Positions 51,502 through 61,042 are shown, numbered from the stretch's first letter. The stretch: 64,000 nucleotides of DNA from an uncultured Lachnobacterium sp. (GCA_900546625.1 URDU01000001.1:1-64000); one strand, 5' to 3'. Notes: generated by a model not told the origin, from the letters alone. Numbers and translations: made by a program.

Positions 51502-53585
51502 TGGCTAAATATCTGGTTATCGTAGAGTCGCCTGCAAAAGTAAAGACTATAAAGAAATTCTTGGGAAAAAACTATGAGGTAATGGCATCGAACGGTCACG
51601 TGAGGGATCTGCCAAAGAGCAGCCTTGGAATAGATGTGGACGGTGATTTTGAGCCGAAATATATCACAATCCGCGGAAAGGGTGAAATACTCGCTAAGCT
51701 TCGAAAGGAAGCTAAGAAAGCCGAGAAGATATATCTCGCAACCGATCCCGACCGTGAGGGAGAAGCCATCTCATGGCATCTGCTTCACGCGCTTAAGCTT
51801 GAGGGCAAGGATGTCAGCCGTATCAGCTTTAATGAGATCACGAAGAATGCAGTCAAGGAATCCTTAAAGCATCCAAGAAAAATAGATATGGATCTTGTGG
51901 ACGCTCAACAGGCCAGACGAGTTTTGGACCGTATTGTAGGTTACAAAATCAGTCCGCTGCTTTGGGCCAAGGTCAAGAGAGGACTTAGTGCGGGAAGAGT
52001 ACAGTCTGTTGCGCTTCGCATCATCTGCGACAGGGAGGATGAAATCAATGCATTTATCCCTGAGGAGTACTGGAGCCTTGATGCCACGGTTGATGTGGAG
52101 GGCGAGAAGAAGCCGATTACTGCAAAGCTATACGGCAAGGGTGACGACAAGATAGCCATTTCCTCAAAGGAAGAGATGGATAAGGTGCTTAGCGAAATAG
52201 AGGGGAAGGCCTGCAAGGTGCAGAACATCAAAAAAGGACAGCGCAGCAATAAGGCTCCGCTTCCTTTTACGACCAGTACCTTACAGCAGGAGGCCTCAAA
52301 GGCCTTGAATTTCCCGATATCAAAGACTATGCGTATAGCCCAGCAGCTTTATGAGGGCGTTGACATAAAGGGGCAGGGTACGGTAGGTATCATCACATAC
52401 CTGCGTACTGATTCTGTCCGTGTGTCAGATGAGGCTGAGGCCATGGCAAAGGATTTTATTTCAAAAAGCTATGGAGACAAATACCTGTCAAGCGGTGAGG
52501 GTGCTAAAAAGAGCAGCAAAAATATCCAGGATGCCCATGAGGCAATCAGGCCTACTGATATAAACAGAGTGCCTTCTGAGATTAAGGAGTCACTGTCAAG
52601 AGACCAGTTCAGACTGTATCAGCTTATCTGGAAGCGTTTTACGGCGAGCCGCATGGCAAAGTCTGAGTATGAGACTACTACAGTAAAGCTCTCTGTCGGA
52701 GAGTATATATTCAGCTTTGCTACCTCAAGGCTTTTATTTGATGGTTTTGAGCTTGCTTACACTGCAGCAGACGATGCAAAGAAGGAAAAGCAGCCTGTGC
52801 TTAAAAATCCTCTGACAGAAGAATCGCTTCTTACTGTTGAGGTGCTTTTGCCTAAGCAGCATTTTACACAGCCACCGGCACACTACACAGAGGCTTCCTT
52901 GGTAAAGACACTTGAGGAGCTTGGAATAGGACGTCCAAGTACCTATTCTCCGACCATATCTACAATACTTGCCAGACGCTATATCACTAAGGAGAGTAAA
53001 AATCTCTACGTGACAGAGATTGGAGAGGTTGTAAATTCCATCATGAAGGAATCCTTTCCGACTATTGTCGATGAGCATTTCACAGCCAATATGGAGTCAC
53101 TTTTAGACGCGGTAGCTGAGGGTAAGGTTAACTGGAAAGCAGTTGTTGAGAACTTTTACCCTGATCTTAAGGAAGCTATAGACAAAGCTGAAAACGAGCT
53201 TGAGAAGGTTACAATACAAGATGAGGTGACAGATGAAATCTGCCCTGAATGTGGACGTAATCTGGTGATAAAATATGGTCCACACGGCAAGTTTTTAGCA
53301 TGTCCCGGCTTTCCTGACTGCAGGTTTACCATGCCTTATCTTGAGAAAATCGGCGTCAATTGCCCTAAATGCGGTAAGGATGTTGTGCTCAAGAAAACAA
53401 GGAAGGGCAGGAAATATTATGGCTGTATTGACAACCCTGAGTGTGATTTTATGAGCTGGGGCAGGCCTGTTGAAGAGAAATGCCCTCGTTGTGGAGGATA
53501 TATGATTGTAAAGGGAAACAAGATTGCCTGCGCAGATGAGCAGTGCGGCTACGTAACAGATAAAAAGCCCGAAAGAGAGGAATAA
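51501..53585 (+). CDS. topA: DNA topoisomerase I
   Basis: 694-aa type IA topoisomerase that relaxes negative supercoils. The TOPRIM domain opens the protein (YLVIVESPAKVKTIKKFLG, then ATDPDREGEAISWHL). The active-site Tyr is in GIITYLRTDSVRVSDEA. Three zinc-ribbon modules close it, at CPECGRNLVIKYGPHGKFLAC, CPKCGKDVVLKKTRKGRKYYGC and CPRCGGYMIVKGNKIAC, as in Bacillus TopA. The start codon overlaps the dprA stop (TAATG). Confidence 0.98.
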   Translation: MAKYLVIVESPAKVKTIKKFLGKNYEVMASNGHVRDLPKSSLGIDVDGDFEPKYITIRGKGEILAKLRKEAKKAEKIYLATDPDREGEAISWHLLHALKLEGKDVSRISFNEITKNAVKESLKHPRKIDMDLVDAQQARRVLDRIVGYKISPLLWAKVKRGLSAGRVQSVALRIICDREDEINAFIPEEYWSLDATVDVEGEKKPITAKLYGKGDDKIAISSKEEMDKVLSEIEGKACKVQNIKKGQRSNKAPLPFTTSTLQQEASKALNFPISKTMRIAQQLYEGVDIKGQGTVGIITYLRTDSVRVSDEAEAMAKDFISKSYGDKYLSSGEGAKKSSKNIQDAHEAIRPTDINRVPSEIKESLSRDQFRLYQLIWKRFTASRMAKSEYETTTVKLSVGEYIFSFATSRLLFDGFELAYTAADDAKKEKQPVLKNPLTEESLLTVEVLLPKQHFTQPPAHYTEASLVKTLEELGIGRPSTYSPTISTILARRYITKESKNLYVTEIGEVVNSIMKESFPTIVDEHFTANMESLLDAVAEGKVNWKAVVENFYPDLKEAIDKAENELEKVTIQDEVTDEICPECGRNLVIKYGPHGKFLACPGFPDCRFTMPYLEKIGVNCPKCGKDVVLKKTRKGRKYYGCIDNPECDFMSWGRPVEEKCPRCGGYMIVKGNKIACADEQCGYVTDKKPEREE

Positions 53586-53591
53586 CAATTA

Positions 53592-54368
53592 ATGGGAGTA
53601 CAATTATTAGATAAGACACGTAAGATTAATAAGCTTCTTCACAACAACAATTCATCAAAGGTTGTGTTTAACGATATATGTCAGGTGCTCACCGGTGTGC
53701 TCGACTCGGACATACTTGTAATCAGCAAAAAGGGCAAGGTGCTTGGCTCGAGTATCTGCAAGGGTGTGGATGAGCTTCATGAGCTGATCGTTGATGAGGT
53801 TGGAGGCTATATTGACACTGAGCTCAATGAAAGGCTTCTTGGCATCCTGTCAACAAAGGAGAATGTAAACCTTGAGACACTTGGCTTTGGTGAGGATACA
53901 AGGATGTACAAGGCTATTATCACTCCGATTGATATAGCCGGTGAGAGGCTTGGAACTCTTTTTGAGTACAGAAGTGACAGAGAGTATGACATTGACGATA
54001 TCATCCTTACAGAGTATGGCACGACAGTAGTAGGGCTTGAGATGATGAGATCCGTAAATGAGGAGAATGAAGAGGAAAAGAGAAAGGTAGCCATTGTCCG
54101 TTCGGCTATCAATACACTTTCTTACTCAGAGCTTGAGGCAATTCTTCACATCTTTGATGAGCTTGACGGCAATGAGGGTATACTTGTTGCCAGCAGAATA
54201 GCTGACAGGGTAGGCATTACCCGCTCGGTAATCGTAAATGCCCTGCGCAAGTTTGAAAGTGCAGGTGTTATCGAATCACGTTCATCAGGCATGAAGGGCA
54301 CATATATCAAGGTGGTAAATGATGTGGTCTTTGATGAGCTTGACAGAATCCGGAATAAAAACAAGTAA
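53592..54368 (+). CDS. codY: GTP- and branched-chain-amino-acid-sensing regulator CodY
   Basis: 258-aa global repressor that senses isoleucine, leucine and valine and usually GTP, and controls nitrogen, motility and stationary-phase genes. The N-terminal GAF domain starts LLDKTRKINKLLHNNNSS, and the C-terminal winged helix reads SRIADRVGITRSVIVNALRKFESAGVIESRSSGMKGTYIKV, the invariant CodY DNA-reading helix. It follows topA by 6 bases and ends in a terminator before flgB. In Bacillus, codY sits directly ahead of the flagellar operon and CodY represses it; the order is the same here, although I see no convincing CodY box in the gap. Confidence 0.98.
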   Translation: MGVQLLDKTRKINKLLHNNNSSKVVFNDICQVLTGVLDSDILVISKKGKVLGSSICKGVDELHELIVDEVGGYIDTELNERLLGILSTKENVNLETLGFGEDTRMYKAIITPIDIAGERLGTLFEYRSDREYDIDDIILTEYGTTVVGLEMMRSVNEENEEEKRKVAIVRSAINTLSYSELEAILHIFDELDGNEGILVASRIADRVGITRSVIVNALRKFESAGVIESRSSGMKGTYIKVVNDVVFDELDRIRNKNK

Positions 54369-54381
54369 ATAAATTATTTTT

Positions 54382-54414
54382 AAGGACTTATGTTTGAAAG
54401 GACATAGGTCTTTT
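54382..54414 (+). terminator. Intrinsic terminator of the topA-codY unit
   Basis: AAGGACTTATGT (54382-54393) pairs with ACATAGGTCTTT (54402-54413), with two G:T pairs and an 8-base loop, followed by T. Confidence 0.85.
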
Positions 54415-54444
54415 CTATGTTTTCGGCATATATATAGTGCGTCT

Positions 54445-54517
54445 ATCGACAAAATAATACAATATAATGTAAAAAACAACAAAAACATCTTGTGTTTTGT
54501 CGATTTTACTTTATAAT
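54445..54517 (+). promoter_or_regulatory. Flagellar operon control region with inverted Spo0A-box-like sites
   Basis: A perfect TATAAT lies at 54512-54517, with only a poor -35 (TTGTGT at 54490-54495, 16-base spacer). TTTTGTCGAT (54495-54504) and its exact reverse complement ATCGACAAAA (54445-54454) contain TGTCGAT, a 6/7 match to the Spo0A box TGTCGAA. The right copy lies next to the -35 position. No sigma-D type promoter is evident. Confidence 0.5.
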
Positions 54518-54581
54518 ATATATATTAGGGTACTTATGTGGTATTTTTATGATATGCAAAAAGTGTATTGGAGGAATATTT

Positions 54582-54968
54582 ATGATAAACTCAACGGCCT
54601 TTGATTATGTCAATGTATTGACCAAAGCAGCTGATGCAAGCTACCAGAGAGAAGCTATACTGGCAAACAATATATCAAATGTTGATACTCCCGGCTACAA
54701 GCGTAAGGATTTGAATTTTGAGGGAGTGCTTTCACAGGAACTTGGCAGATGCAAGCATCAGTCGCTTGATAAGAAAATAAGTGAGCTTGATACCTCAAAG
54801 CTGAATGCAAACGTATATACAGACCATTCAAATTACTCATACAGGATGGATGGCAATAACGTGGATATAGACACTGAAAATGTCGAGCTTGCGTCTGAAC
54901 AGATTAAGTACGAGGCGCTCACAAGCAGTATAAGCTCGCAGTTTTCACGGATGAGAAGCGTATTGTAG
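54582..54968 (+). CDS. flgB: Flagellar basal-body rod protein FlgB
   Basis: 128-aa proximal rod subunit exported by the flagellar type III system. REAILANNISNVDTPGYKRKDLNFE is the rod/hook family N-terminal signature and NNVDIDTENVELASEQIKYEALTSSISSQFSRMRSVL the C-terminal one. ATG 54582 follows GGAGG at 7-base spacing; the frame opens further upstream but without family sequence. First gene of the operon that runs to the window end. Confidence 0.96.
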   Translation: MINSTAFDYVNVLTKAADASYQREAILANNISNVDTPGYKRKDLNFEGVLSQELGRCKHQSLDKKISELDTSKLNANVYTDHSNYSYRMDGNNVDIDTENVELASEQIKYEALTSSISSQFSRMRSVL

Positions 54969-54989
54969 TAATTATGGAGGTTTAATGAT

Positions 54990-55430
54990 ATGGGATTATT
55001 TCAATCATTTAATATAAGTGCGTCCGGCATGACGGCTGAGCGCTTCAGAACAGATATCATTGCGCAGAATATTGCCAATGTCAACACCACATCCACCAAG
55101 GATGGCACACCATACCGCAGAAAGATTGTGACCTTTTCCGAGAAAAACGTCACACCTTTTTCTCAGATATACTCTTCATCAAAGAAGGCGGCTGTTGGAA
55201 ACGGCGTAAAGGTAAGCAGCGTGACATCGGATTATTCAACTGATTTTATTAAGGAGTATGATCCTTCAAATCCCGATGCTGACGCAGACGGCTATGTCTC
55301 TTATCCAAACGTCAATACGGTTACAGAGATGACCAATCTGATAGATGCCACACGTGCATATGAAGCCAACGCAACAGCCTTTGAGGCAAGCAAGTCAATG
55401 GCAGAGAAGGGCTTACAGATAGGTAAATAG
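54990..55430 (+). CDS. flgC: Flagellar basal-body rod protein FlgC
   Basis: 146-aa rod subunit. FQSFNISASGMTAERFRTDIIAQNIANVNTTSTKDGTPYRRK at the N-terminus is the FlgC form of the rod signature, and VTEMTNLIDATRAYEANATAFEASKSMAEKGLQIG closes the protein. ATGGAGGTTT provides the ribosome binding site. It lies 21 bases after flgB. Confidence 0.97.
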   Translation: MGLFQSFNISASGMTAERFRTDIIAQNIANVNTTSTKDGTPYRRKIVTFSEKNVTPFSQIYSSSKKAAVGNGVKVSSVTSDYSTDFIKEYDPSNPDADADGYVSYPNVNTVTEMTNLIDATRAYEANATAFEASKSMAEKGLQIGK

Positions 55431-55462
55431 TCTGAAAGATACATACATAAAGGAGTTTTTTA

Positions 55463-55777
55463 ATGGATATTTCAAACATTAATGGAATTTCAACAGGAGA
55501 TATTAAATCTTTTTTTAATAATACATCTCTTACCAAAACTGACAAGACCGATTCATTTTCCGATGTGCTATCTGCCGCCATGGGGAGCATAGGCGAGACG
55601 AATGATTTGCAGAATGCGGCAGAGCAGGAGGAAGTGAGATTTGCACTTGGCGAGTCTGACAATACACACGATCTGCTTGTTGCAGAAACAAAGGCGGCTG
55701 TGGCATTGCAGTACACTGTTGCTGTCAGGGACAAAATAATTGACGCATACAAAGAGCTTATGCAGATGTCAATATAA
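55463..55777 (+). CDS. fliE: Flagellar hook-basal body protein FliE
   Basis: 104-aa protein that joins the MS ring to the rod and is the first protein exported. The typical C-terminal half is present: LGESDNTHDLLVAETKAAVALQYTVAVRDKIIDAYKELMQMSI. The N-terminal half is low in conservation, as usual. AAGGAG precedes the ATG. Confidence 0.94.
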   Translation: MDISNINGISTGDIKSFFNNTSLTKTDKTDSFSDVLSAAMGSIGETNDLQNAAEQEEVRFALGESDNTHDLLVAETKAAVALQYTVAVRDKIIDAYKELMQMSI

Positions 55778-55790
55778 GGAGTAATACAAA

Positions 55791-57392
55791 ATGCCGGAAC
55801 GTTTAAAGGCTATTTTAGATAAAATAGCTGCATGGTGGAAAAAATTCAATACAAAGCAGCGCTCTGTACTCATAAGCATAGCTGCTGTGGTTATAGTGGC
55901 TCTTGTAATACTTGGTGTGGTCATCTCAAGACCTACACAGGTTGAGCTGGTCGAGGCAGAAAGTGCATCAGAGGCTTCAACAATAAAGGGAGTACTTGAG
56001 GACAACAATATAAGCTATGAGGTAGACAGCAAGCTGGTCTTTTTTGTCAATAAATCAGATGAGGTAAATGCTATTATGGCACTGGGCGATAACGGTATCC
56101 CGGCGCAGGCATACTCGATAGACAATGTAACAGACGGAAGCTTCTCTACAACAGAGGCCGATAAGCAGAAAAAGTACCAGGTATATCTGGAGGATAAGCT
56201 TAAGGATCATCTGGAAAAACAGTCATACGTAAATGAGGCAAGTGTTGATATCACTATGCCTGATAAGGATGGTACCATTCTAAAGTCGAAAGAGGAGGCA
56301 ACTGCAGCTGTCACTCTTGGACTTAAGGATTCAATTACAGATGACCAGGCTTACGCAATAGCACGTCTTGTTGCAACAGCTCTTGGAAACGATACCACAA
56401 AGGGCATTACTATCATCGATAAAAAAGCCAATGTACTTTATTCGGGCGGAGATTCAGATACCTCGGCAGGTCTTGCGACATCACAGCTTTCCTACAAGCA
56501 AAAGCTTGAGGAGCAGGTAAAAAATGAAGTAAAAAAGACCTTAGAGAGCTCAAATATTTTCTCGAATATTGAGGTTGGCATGAATCTGGACATAGATTTC
56601 AGCAAGACTGAAACAGCCCAGAAAAATTACACGCTGCCGGATGGCCAGACAGATACAGGTCTTTTGGACAGTGAGTCGAATTATCAGTCGGATGCAACCA
56701 ATGGTCAGGCTGCGGTTCCCGGAACTGATTCAAACAGTGATGACACTACATACACTACACAGGATGGCACTCCATCAGAGTCATCAATCACCGATACTGA
56801 CAAAAAGTACTTAAATGATGAGAAAATCACAACAAGTAAAAACGATGGTGGCTCCATCAAGTATGATTCTTCATCAATTACCGTAGTTGCGACCAGGTAT
56901 AAGGTATATGATGAGAGCACTCTTGAAAAGAGCGGAAAGCTCAAGGATACAAGCTGGGAGGAATACAAAGCAAAGCATGCGGATCCGGTCAAGGTGACGG
57001 ATGTAGACCAGGATCTTGTGACATCTGTGCAGAATGCAACAGGTATTTCACAGATTTCGTTCCTTGTATATGAACAGCCTGAGTTTGTTGATAAGGCATC
57101 GGGCATGCGCTCATGGAGTGATATATTACAGATTGCAATCACTGTCCTTATTTTTGCACTGCTTGGATTTGTAGTATTTAAGAGCACAAGAAGCAGTGAG
57201 GAAGAGCCAAAGGAGGAGGAACTGTCTGTAGATTCTCTTTTAGAACAGACGGCTGAGAATAATGAGCCTCTTGAGGATATTGGATATAATGAGAAGACGG
57301 AGACACGTCTTTTAATAGAAAAATTTGTTGATGAAAATCCCGAAGCAGCCGCGCAGCTGTTGCGCAACTGGCTTAATGAGGATTGGGAGTAG
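55791..57392 (+). CDS. fliF: Flagellar MS-ring protein FliF
   Basis: 533-aa membrane ring protein that carries the rod and the FliG rotor. Two membrane helices flank a large external region: SVLISIAAVVIVALVILGVVI near residue 25 and ILQIAITVLIFALLGFVVF near 445. Between them are the YscJ/FliF ring-building domains (VELVEAESASEASTIKGVLEDNNISYEV, YQVYLEDKLKDHLEKQSYVNEASVDITMP) and a Ser/Thr/Asp-rich loop at about 280-340. The cytoplasmic tail that binds FliG ends NPEAAAQLLRNWLNEDWE. Seven bases before fliG. Confidence 0.97.
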   Translation: MPERLKAILDKIAAWWKKFNTKQRSVLISIAAVVIVALVILGVVISRPTQVELVEAESASEASTIKGVLEDNNISYEVDSKLVFFVNKSDEVNAIMALGDNGIPAQAYSIDNVTDGSFSTTEADKQKKYQVYLEDKLKDHLEKQSYVNEASVDITMPDKDGTILKSKEEATAAVTLGLKDSITDDQAYAIARLVATALGNDTTKGITIIDKKANVLYSGGDSDTSAGLATSQLSYKQKLEEQVKNEVKKTLESSNIFSNIEVGMNLDIDFSKTETAQKNYTLPDGQTDTGLLDSESNYQSDATNGQAAVPGTDSNSDDTTYTTQDGTPSESSITDTDKKYLNDEKITTSKNDGGSIKYDSSSITVVATRYKVYDESTLEKSGKLKDTSWEEYKAKHADPVKVTDVDQDLVTSVQNATGISQISFLVYEQPEFVDKASGMRSWSDILQIAITVLIFALLGFVVFKSTRSSEEEPKEEELSVDSLLEQTAENNEPLEDIGYNEKTETRLLIEKFVDENPEAAAQLLRNWLNEDWE

Positions 57393-57398
57393 TTACAT

Positions 57399-58403
57399 AT
57401 GATAGATGATTACAGTGGTTTACAAAAGGCTGCTATTCTTTTAATTACACTTGGACCGGAAAAGGCTTCCGCCATCTTCCAGCATCTGAAGGAGGATGAG
57501 ATAGAGAGTCTGACTCTCGAAATAGCCAACACCAGAAGCGTCTCACCGCAGGATAAAGAGTCTGTTTTGGATGAGTATTATCAGGTATGTCTTGCGCAGC
57601 AGTATATTGCTGAGGGTGGTATCGGCTATGCCAAGGAGCTCCTTGAAAAGGCTCTCGGCAATGAAAAGGCTCAGGGAGTTATCTCCAAGCTTACAGCGTC
57701 ATTGCAGGTCAGACCATTTGAGTTTGTCAGAAAGACAGAGCCTGCACAGCTGCTTAATTTCATACAGGATGAGCATCCTCAGACAATAGCCATGATTTTA
57801 TCCTATCTGTCGTCATCACAGGCTGCTATGATACTTGGAGCATTGCCTCCTGAAAAGCAGGCTGATGTTGCAAGACGTATCGCACAGATGGATAGAACAT
57901 CGCCGGATGTCATCAAGGAGGTCGAGAGAGTGCTTGAAAGAAAGCTCTCATCTCTTGTCAATCAGGACTATACGATTGTCGGTGGCATAGATTCTATCGT
58001 CAATATATTAAACAGTGTAGACCGTGCTACAGAAAAGCGTATCATGGAGTCACTTGAGGTTGATGAGCCTGAGCTTGCCGAGGATATCAGAAAGAAGATG
58101 TTTGTATTCGAGGATATACTTCTTCTTGATGACAGATCTATCCAGAGAGTGCTTCGTGATGTGGAGAATGCTGATCTTGAGCTTGCTCTCAAGAGCTCTA
58201 CTGAGGAAGTACAAAATGTCGTATTCAGGAATCTTTCAAAACGACTTGCCGCTATGATAAAAGAGGATATGGATTTCATGGGTCCTGTACGTATGAAGGA
58301 TGTTGAAGAGGCACAGCAAAAGATTGTTGCAGTTATCAGAAAGCTTGAGGATTCAGGTGATATTGTCATTTCAAGAGGCGGAGGTGATGATATAGTTGTC
58401 TAA
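57399..58403 (+). CDS. fliG: Flagellar motor switch protein FliG
   Basis: 334-aa rotor protein that transmits torque from the stator and, with FliM and FliN, sets rotation direction. GLQKAAILLITLGPEKASAIFQHLKEDEIE opens the FliF-binding domain; EHPQTIAMILSYLSSSQAAMIL is the EHPQ middle-domain motif; FVFEDILLLDDRSIQRVLRDVENADLELALKSS is the torque helix region with charged residues in place. The 3' end overlaps fliH by 8 bases. Confidence 0.98.
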   Translation: MIDDYSGLQKAAILLITLGPEKASAIFQHLKEDEIESLTLEIANTRSVSPQDKESVLDEYYQVCLAQQYIAEGGIGYAKELLEKALGNEKAQGVISKLTASLQVRPFEFVRKTEPAQLLNFIQDEHPQTIAMILSYLSSSQAAMILGALPPEKQADVARRIAQMDRTSPDVIKEVERVLERKLSSLVNQDYTIVGGIDSIVNILNSVDRATEKRIMESLEVDEPELAEDIRKKMFVFEDILLLDDRSIQRVLRDVENADLELALKSSTEEVQNVVFRNLSKRLAAMIKEDMDFMGPVRMKDVEEAQQKIVAVIRKLEDSGDIVISRGGGDDIVV

Positions 58404-59253
58404 TATATTAAAGCAGTATCGTGTTGCCGCAGAAGATAAAAATGTCCGCGTGATAAACAGTAATTCCATGATAAAACAGATTTTTGCCGATTCCGTAAGT
58501 CGTACCGCTGACAACTATGCAGGCGTGACGTCTGATTTACAGGGAAGTCCGGGGGGAGCAGAATCCATAACTTCTGATGCGCAGGAGGGTGACTTCAATG
58601 AGGGCATAAATGCTGCTGTGGTCTCGGAAATTGATGTGTCAGCTGAGAAAGAAAGGCTCTTAGAGGGCGCAAAGCTTGAGGCTGACAGTATAGTGAAGGA
58701 AGCAAAGGCAGAGGCCTCGAGACTTTTGGATGAGGCAAAGCAGCGTGCACAGATACTGTATGCTGACAACAAGTCAAAGGGCTATGAGGATGGTCTGGCT
58801 GAGTGTCAGAGAGCTTTTGACGAAAAAGAAATTTCTTTAAGACAGGAGCTTTCGGATAAAGAAAGCTCTTTAAAATCAAAATACGATGCTTATTCAAAGG
58901 AGCTTGAATCAGATCTGATTGATGCAATAATCCAGGTCTTTAACAAGGTTTTTAAAATACAGTTCGATGATAAAAAGGATATTTTGTTTCATCTGGTAGA
59001 AAATACCATGTCAAATATAGAGGTGGGCAAAGAGTTCCGTATCCATGTAGCTCATTCAAACTACAAGTTTATGATGTCGCATCTGGCTGAGATTCAGGAG
59101 CGTATAGGCAATGATATTGATATCGAGGTTGTAAATGATGCAAATCTTGACACAAGTGGCTGCTTCATTGAGACAAGCTTTGGAGTATTTGATTGTGGAA
59201 TTGATATGGAGCTCAACAATCTGGTGAAGGATATACGCTCACTGTGCAGCTGA
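58396..59253 (+). CDS. fliH: Flagellar assembly protein FliH
   Basis: 285-aa regulator of the export ATPase FliI. It starts at TTG 58396, with GGAGGTGATGA inside the end of fliG as the binding site. A variable N-terminal part is followed by a long helical stalk (about residues 80-175; KERLLEGAKLEADSIVKEAK and AECQRAFDEKEISLRQELSD) and the FliH/ATPase-b-like C-terminal domain (SGCFIETSFGVFDCGIDMELNNLV). TTG starts are used for both fliH and fliI here. Confidence 0.92.
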   Translation: MSNILKQYRVAAEDKNVRVINSNSMIKQIFADSVSRTADNYAGVTSDLQGSPGGAESITSDAQEGDFNEGINAAVVSEIDVSAEKERLLEGAKLEADSIVKEAKAEASRLLDEAKQRAQILYADNKSKGYEDGLAECQRAFDEKEISLRQELSDKESSLKSKYDAYSKELESDLIDAIIQVFNKVFKIQFDDKKDILFHLVENTMSNIEVGKEFRIHVAHSNYKFMMSHLAEIQERIGNDIDIEVVNDANLDTSGCFIETSFGVFDCGIDMELNNLVKDIRSLCS

Positions 59254-59289
59254 TGTAGCTGTGTGATTGTCGAGAGAAAGGGATTTTAA

Positions 59290-60603
59290 TTGTTAGAGGT
59301 AGCACAAAAGTATTTACAATTAAAAAACGGTGAGTACTACAAATGCTTTGGCAAGGTGGCAAAGGTTGTAGGTCTTACAATAGAGTCAATCGGTCCCAAG
59401 GCTAAGCTCAATGATCTTTGCATGATTTTTCTTGACAAGGAACGCAGGGATTATGTCATGTCAGAGGTGGTAGGCTTTAAAGATTCACATCTCATTCTGA
59501 TGCCCTTTGACAATGTTGAGGGAGTTGGTGTCGGCTGTATAGTTGAAAATACAGGACATCCTCTAACGGTAGCTGTCGGTGATGAGCTTTTAGGACATAC
59601 AGTTGACGGAATAGGCCGTGTAACCGACTGCGATGAAAAAGACCTGAAGCTTGACAGTGCATATCCGATAGAAGCACCGCCGCCTGATCCGATGTCCAGA
59701 GAAATTATAAGTGATGTGCTTCCTCTTGGAGTAAAGGCGGTAGATGGACTTATCACAGTAGGTAAGGGGCAGCGTATCGGTATTTTTGCGGGCTCAGGAG
59801 TCGGTAAAAGTACTCTTCTTGGTATGTTTGCCCGCAATACAAAGGCAGATATCAATGTAATTGCCCTGATTGGAGAGCGAGGCAGAGAGGTTAGAGAGTT
59901 CATAGAAAGGGATCTCGGCCCTGAGGGTATGGCGCGCTCCGTCGTAGTAGTTGCAACCTCTGACAAGCCGGCTCTTATAAGGAACAAGGCTGCAAAGACA
60001 GCTACCAGTATCGCTGAGTACTTTCGTGACAAGGGTGAAGATGTGCTTTTGATGATGGATTCACTGACACGTTTTTCCATGGCTCAAAGAGAGATAGGAC
60101 TGGCATCGGGAGAGCCACCTGTGACCAGAGGATATCCACCAAGTGTGTATTCAGAGATGCCAAAGCTTTTAGAGAGAGCCGGAAGAGCTGATAAAGGCTC
60201 TATCACAGGGCTGTATACTGTACTTGTGGACGGAGATGATTTTAACGAGCCGATTACAGATACGGCACGTTCTATTTTGGATGGCCACATCATGCTCGAT
60301 AGAAAGCTGGGACATAAAAATCATTATCCGGCTATTGATGTACTGCAGAGTATTTCGAGGGTTATGAGTGCTATAGCAACAAAGGAGCACAAAAATCTAG
60401 CCGGCAGATTAAAAAACGTGCTAGCCACATACACAGAGGCGGAGGACCTTATCAATATCGGAGCATACAAAAACGGCTCTAACCCCGATATCGACTATGC
60501 CATTCAAAAAATTGGTGCTGTTAACTCATTCCTTTGTCAGGGAACAGATGAGAAATTCAGCTTTGAAGAGGAACTTGAGCTTTTAGAGAAGGTGTTCGAG
60601 TAG
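59290..60603 (+). CDS. fliI: Flagellum-specific ATP synthase FliI
   Basis: 437-aa export ATPase related to the F1 beta subunit. Walker A is FAGSGVGKSTLLG, the catalytic Glu lies in ALIGERGREVREFIE, Walker B in DVLLMMDSLTRFSMAQREIGLASGEPP, and TRGYPPSVYSEMPKLLERAGR follows. It starts at TTG 59290 after AAAGGGA. Full length for the family. Two bases separate its stop codon from the fliJ start. Confidence 0.97.
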   Translation: MLEVAQKYLQLKNGEYYKCFGKVAKVVGLTIESIGPKAKLNDLCMIFLDKERRDYVMSEVVGFKDSHLILMPFDNVEGVGVGCIVENTGHPLTVAVGDELLGHTVDGIGRVTDCDEKDLKLDSAYPIEAPPPDPMSREIISDVLPLGVKAVDGLITVGKGQRIGIFAGSGVGKSTLLGMFARNTKADINVIALIGERGREVREFIERDLGPEGMARSVVVVATSDKPALIRNKAAKTATSIAEYFRDKGEDVLLMMDSLTRFSMAQREIGLASGEPPVTRGYPPSVYSEMPKLLERAGRADKGSITGLYTVLVDGDDFNEPITDTARSILDGHIMLDRKLGHKNHYPAIDVLQSISRVMSAIATKEHKNLAGRLKNVLATYTEAEDLINIGAYKNGSNPDIDYAIQKIGAVNSFLCQGTDEKFSFEEELELLEKVFE

Positions 60604-60604
60604 T

Positions 60605-61042
60605 ATGGGAAAATTTAAATACAGCATGCAAAATATACTTGATATAAAGATTAAGCTTGAAACGCAGGCTAAGAATGAGTTTTCAGAAGCAAATCGTGCG
60701 TATCTGACTGAAAAAGAAAAGCTCGAAGCACTGTTTAAAAAGCGTGCAGCCTATGAAGCAGCTCTTAAGGAGCAGCTTTCAGGCCGCTTAAATATATCTG
60801 AGATTAATATTTGCAAAAAAAACATAAATTCACTCAAATCAGCTATCCGCACACAGCTTATGAATGTTAAAAAAGCAGAGGATATGCTTGAGGTTAAAAG
60901 AGTGGCATTGAATGAGCTTATGAAGGAGCGCAAGACACATGAGAAGCTGCGCGATAAGAAATTTGAGGATTTTCAAAAAGAGGAAAAAGACAACGAATCC
61001 AAAGAAATAGACCAGCTTGTGAGCTTTACCTATAATTCGTAG
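60605..61042 (+). CDS. fliJ: Flagellar export chaperone FliJ
   Basis: 145-aa, almost wholly coiled-coil protein that enters the FliI hexamer and carries chaperone-substrate complexes. KFKYSMQNILDIKIKLETQAKNEFSEANR is the typical start, and a second helix (KNINSLKSAIRTQLMNVKKAEDMLEVKR) follows a short turn. Position after fliI supports the call, which the weakly conserved sequence alone would not settle. Confidence 0.9.
   Translation: MGKFKYSMQNILDIKIKLETQAKNEFSEANRAYLTEKEKLEALFKKRAAYEAALKEQLSGRLNISEINICKKNINSLKSAIRTQLMNVKKAEDMLEVKRVALNELMKERKTHEKLRDKKFEDFQKEEKDNESKEIDQLVSFTYNS

Noticed and set aside
54382..54581. Sigma-D (TAAA-N15-GCCGATAT) promoter before flgB
   Set aside because: No match to either box at proper spacing; a TATAAT is present instead.
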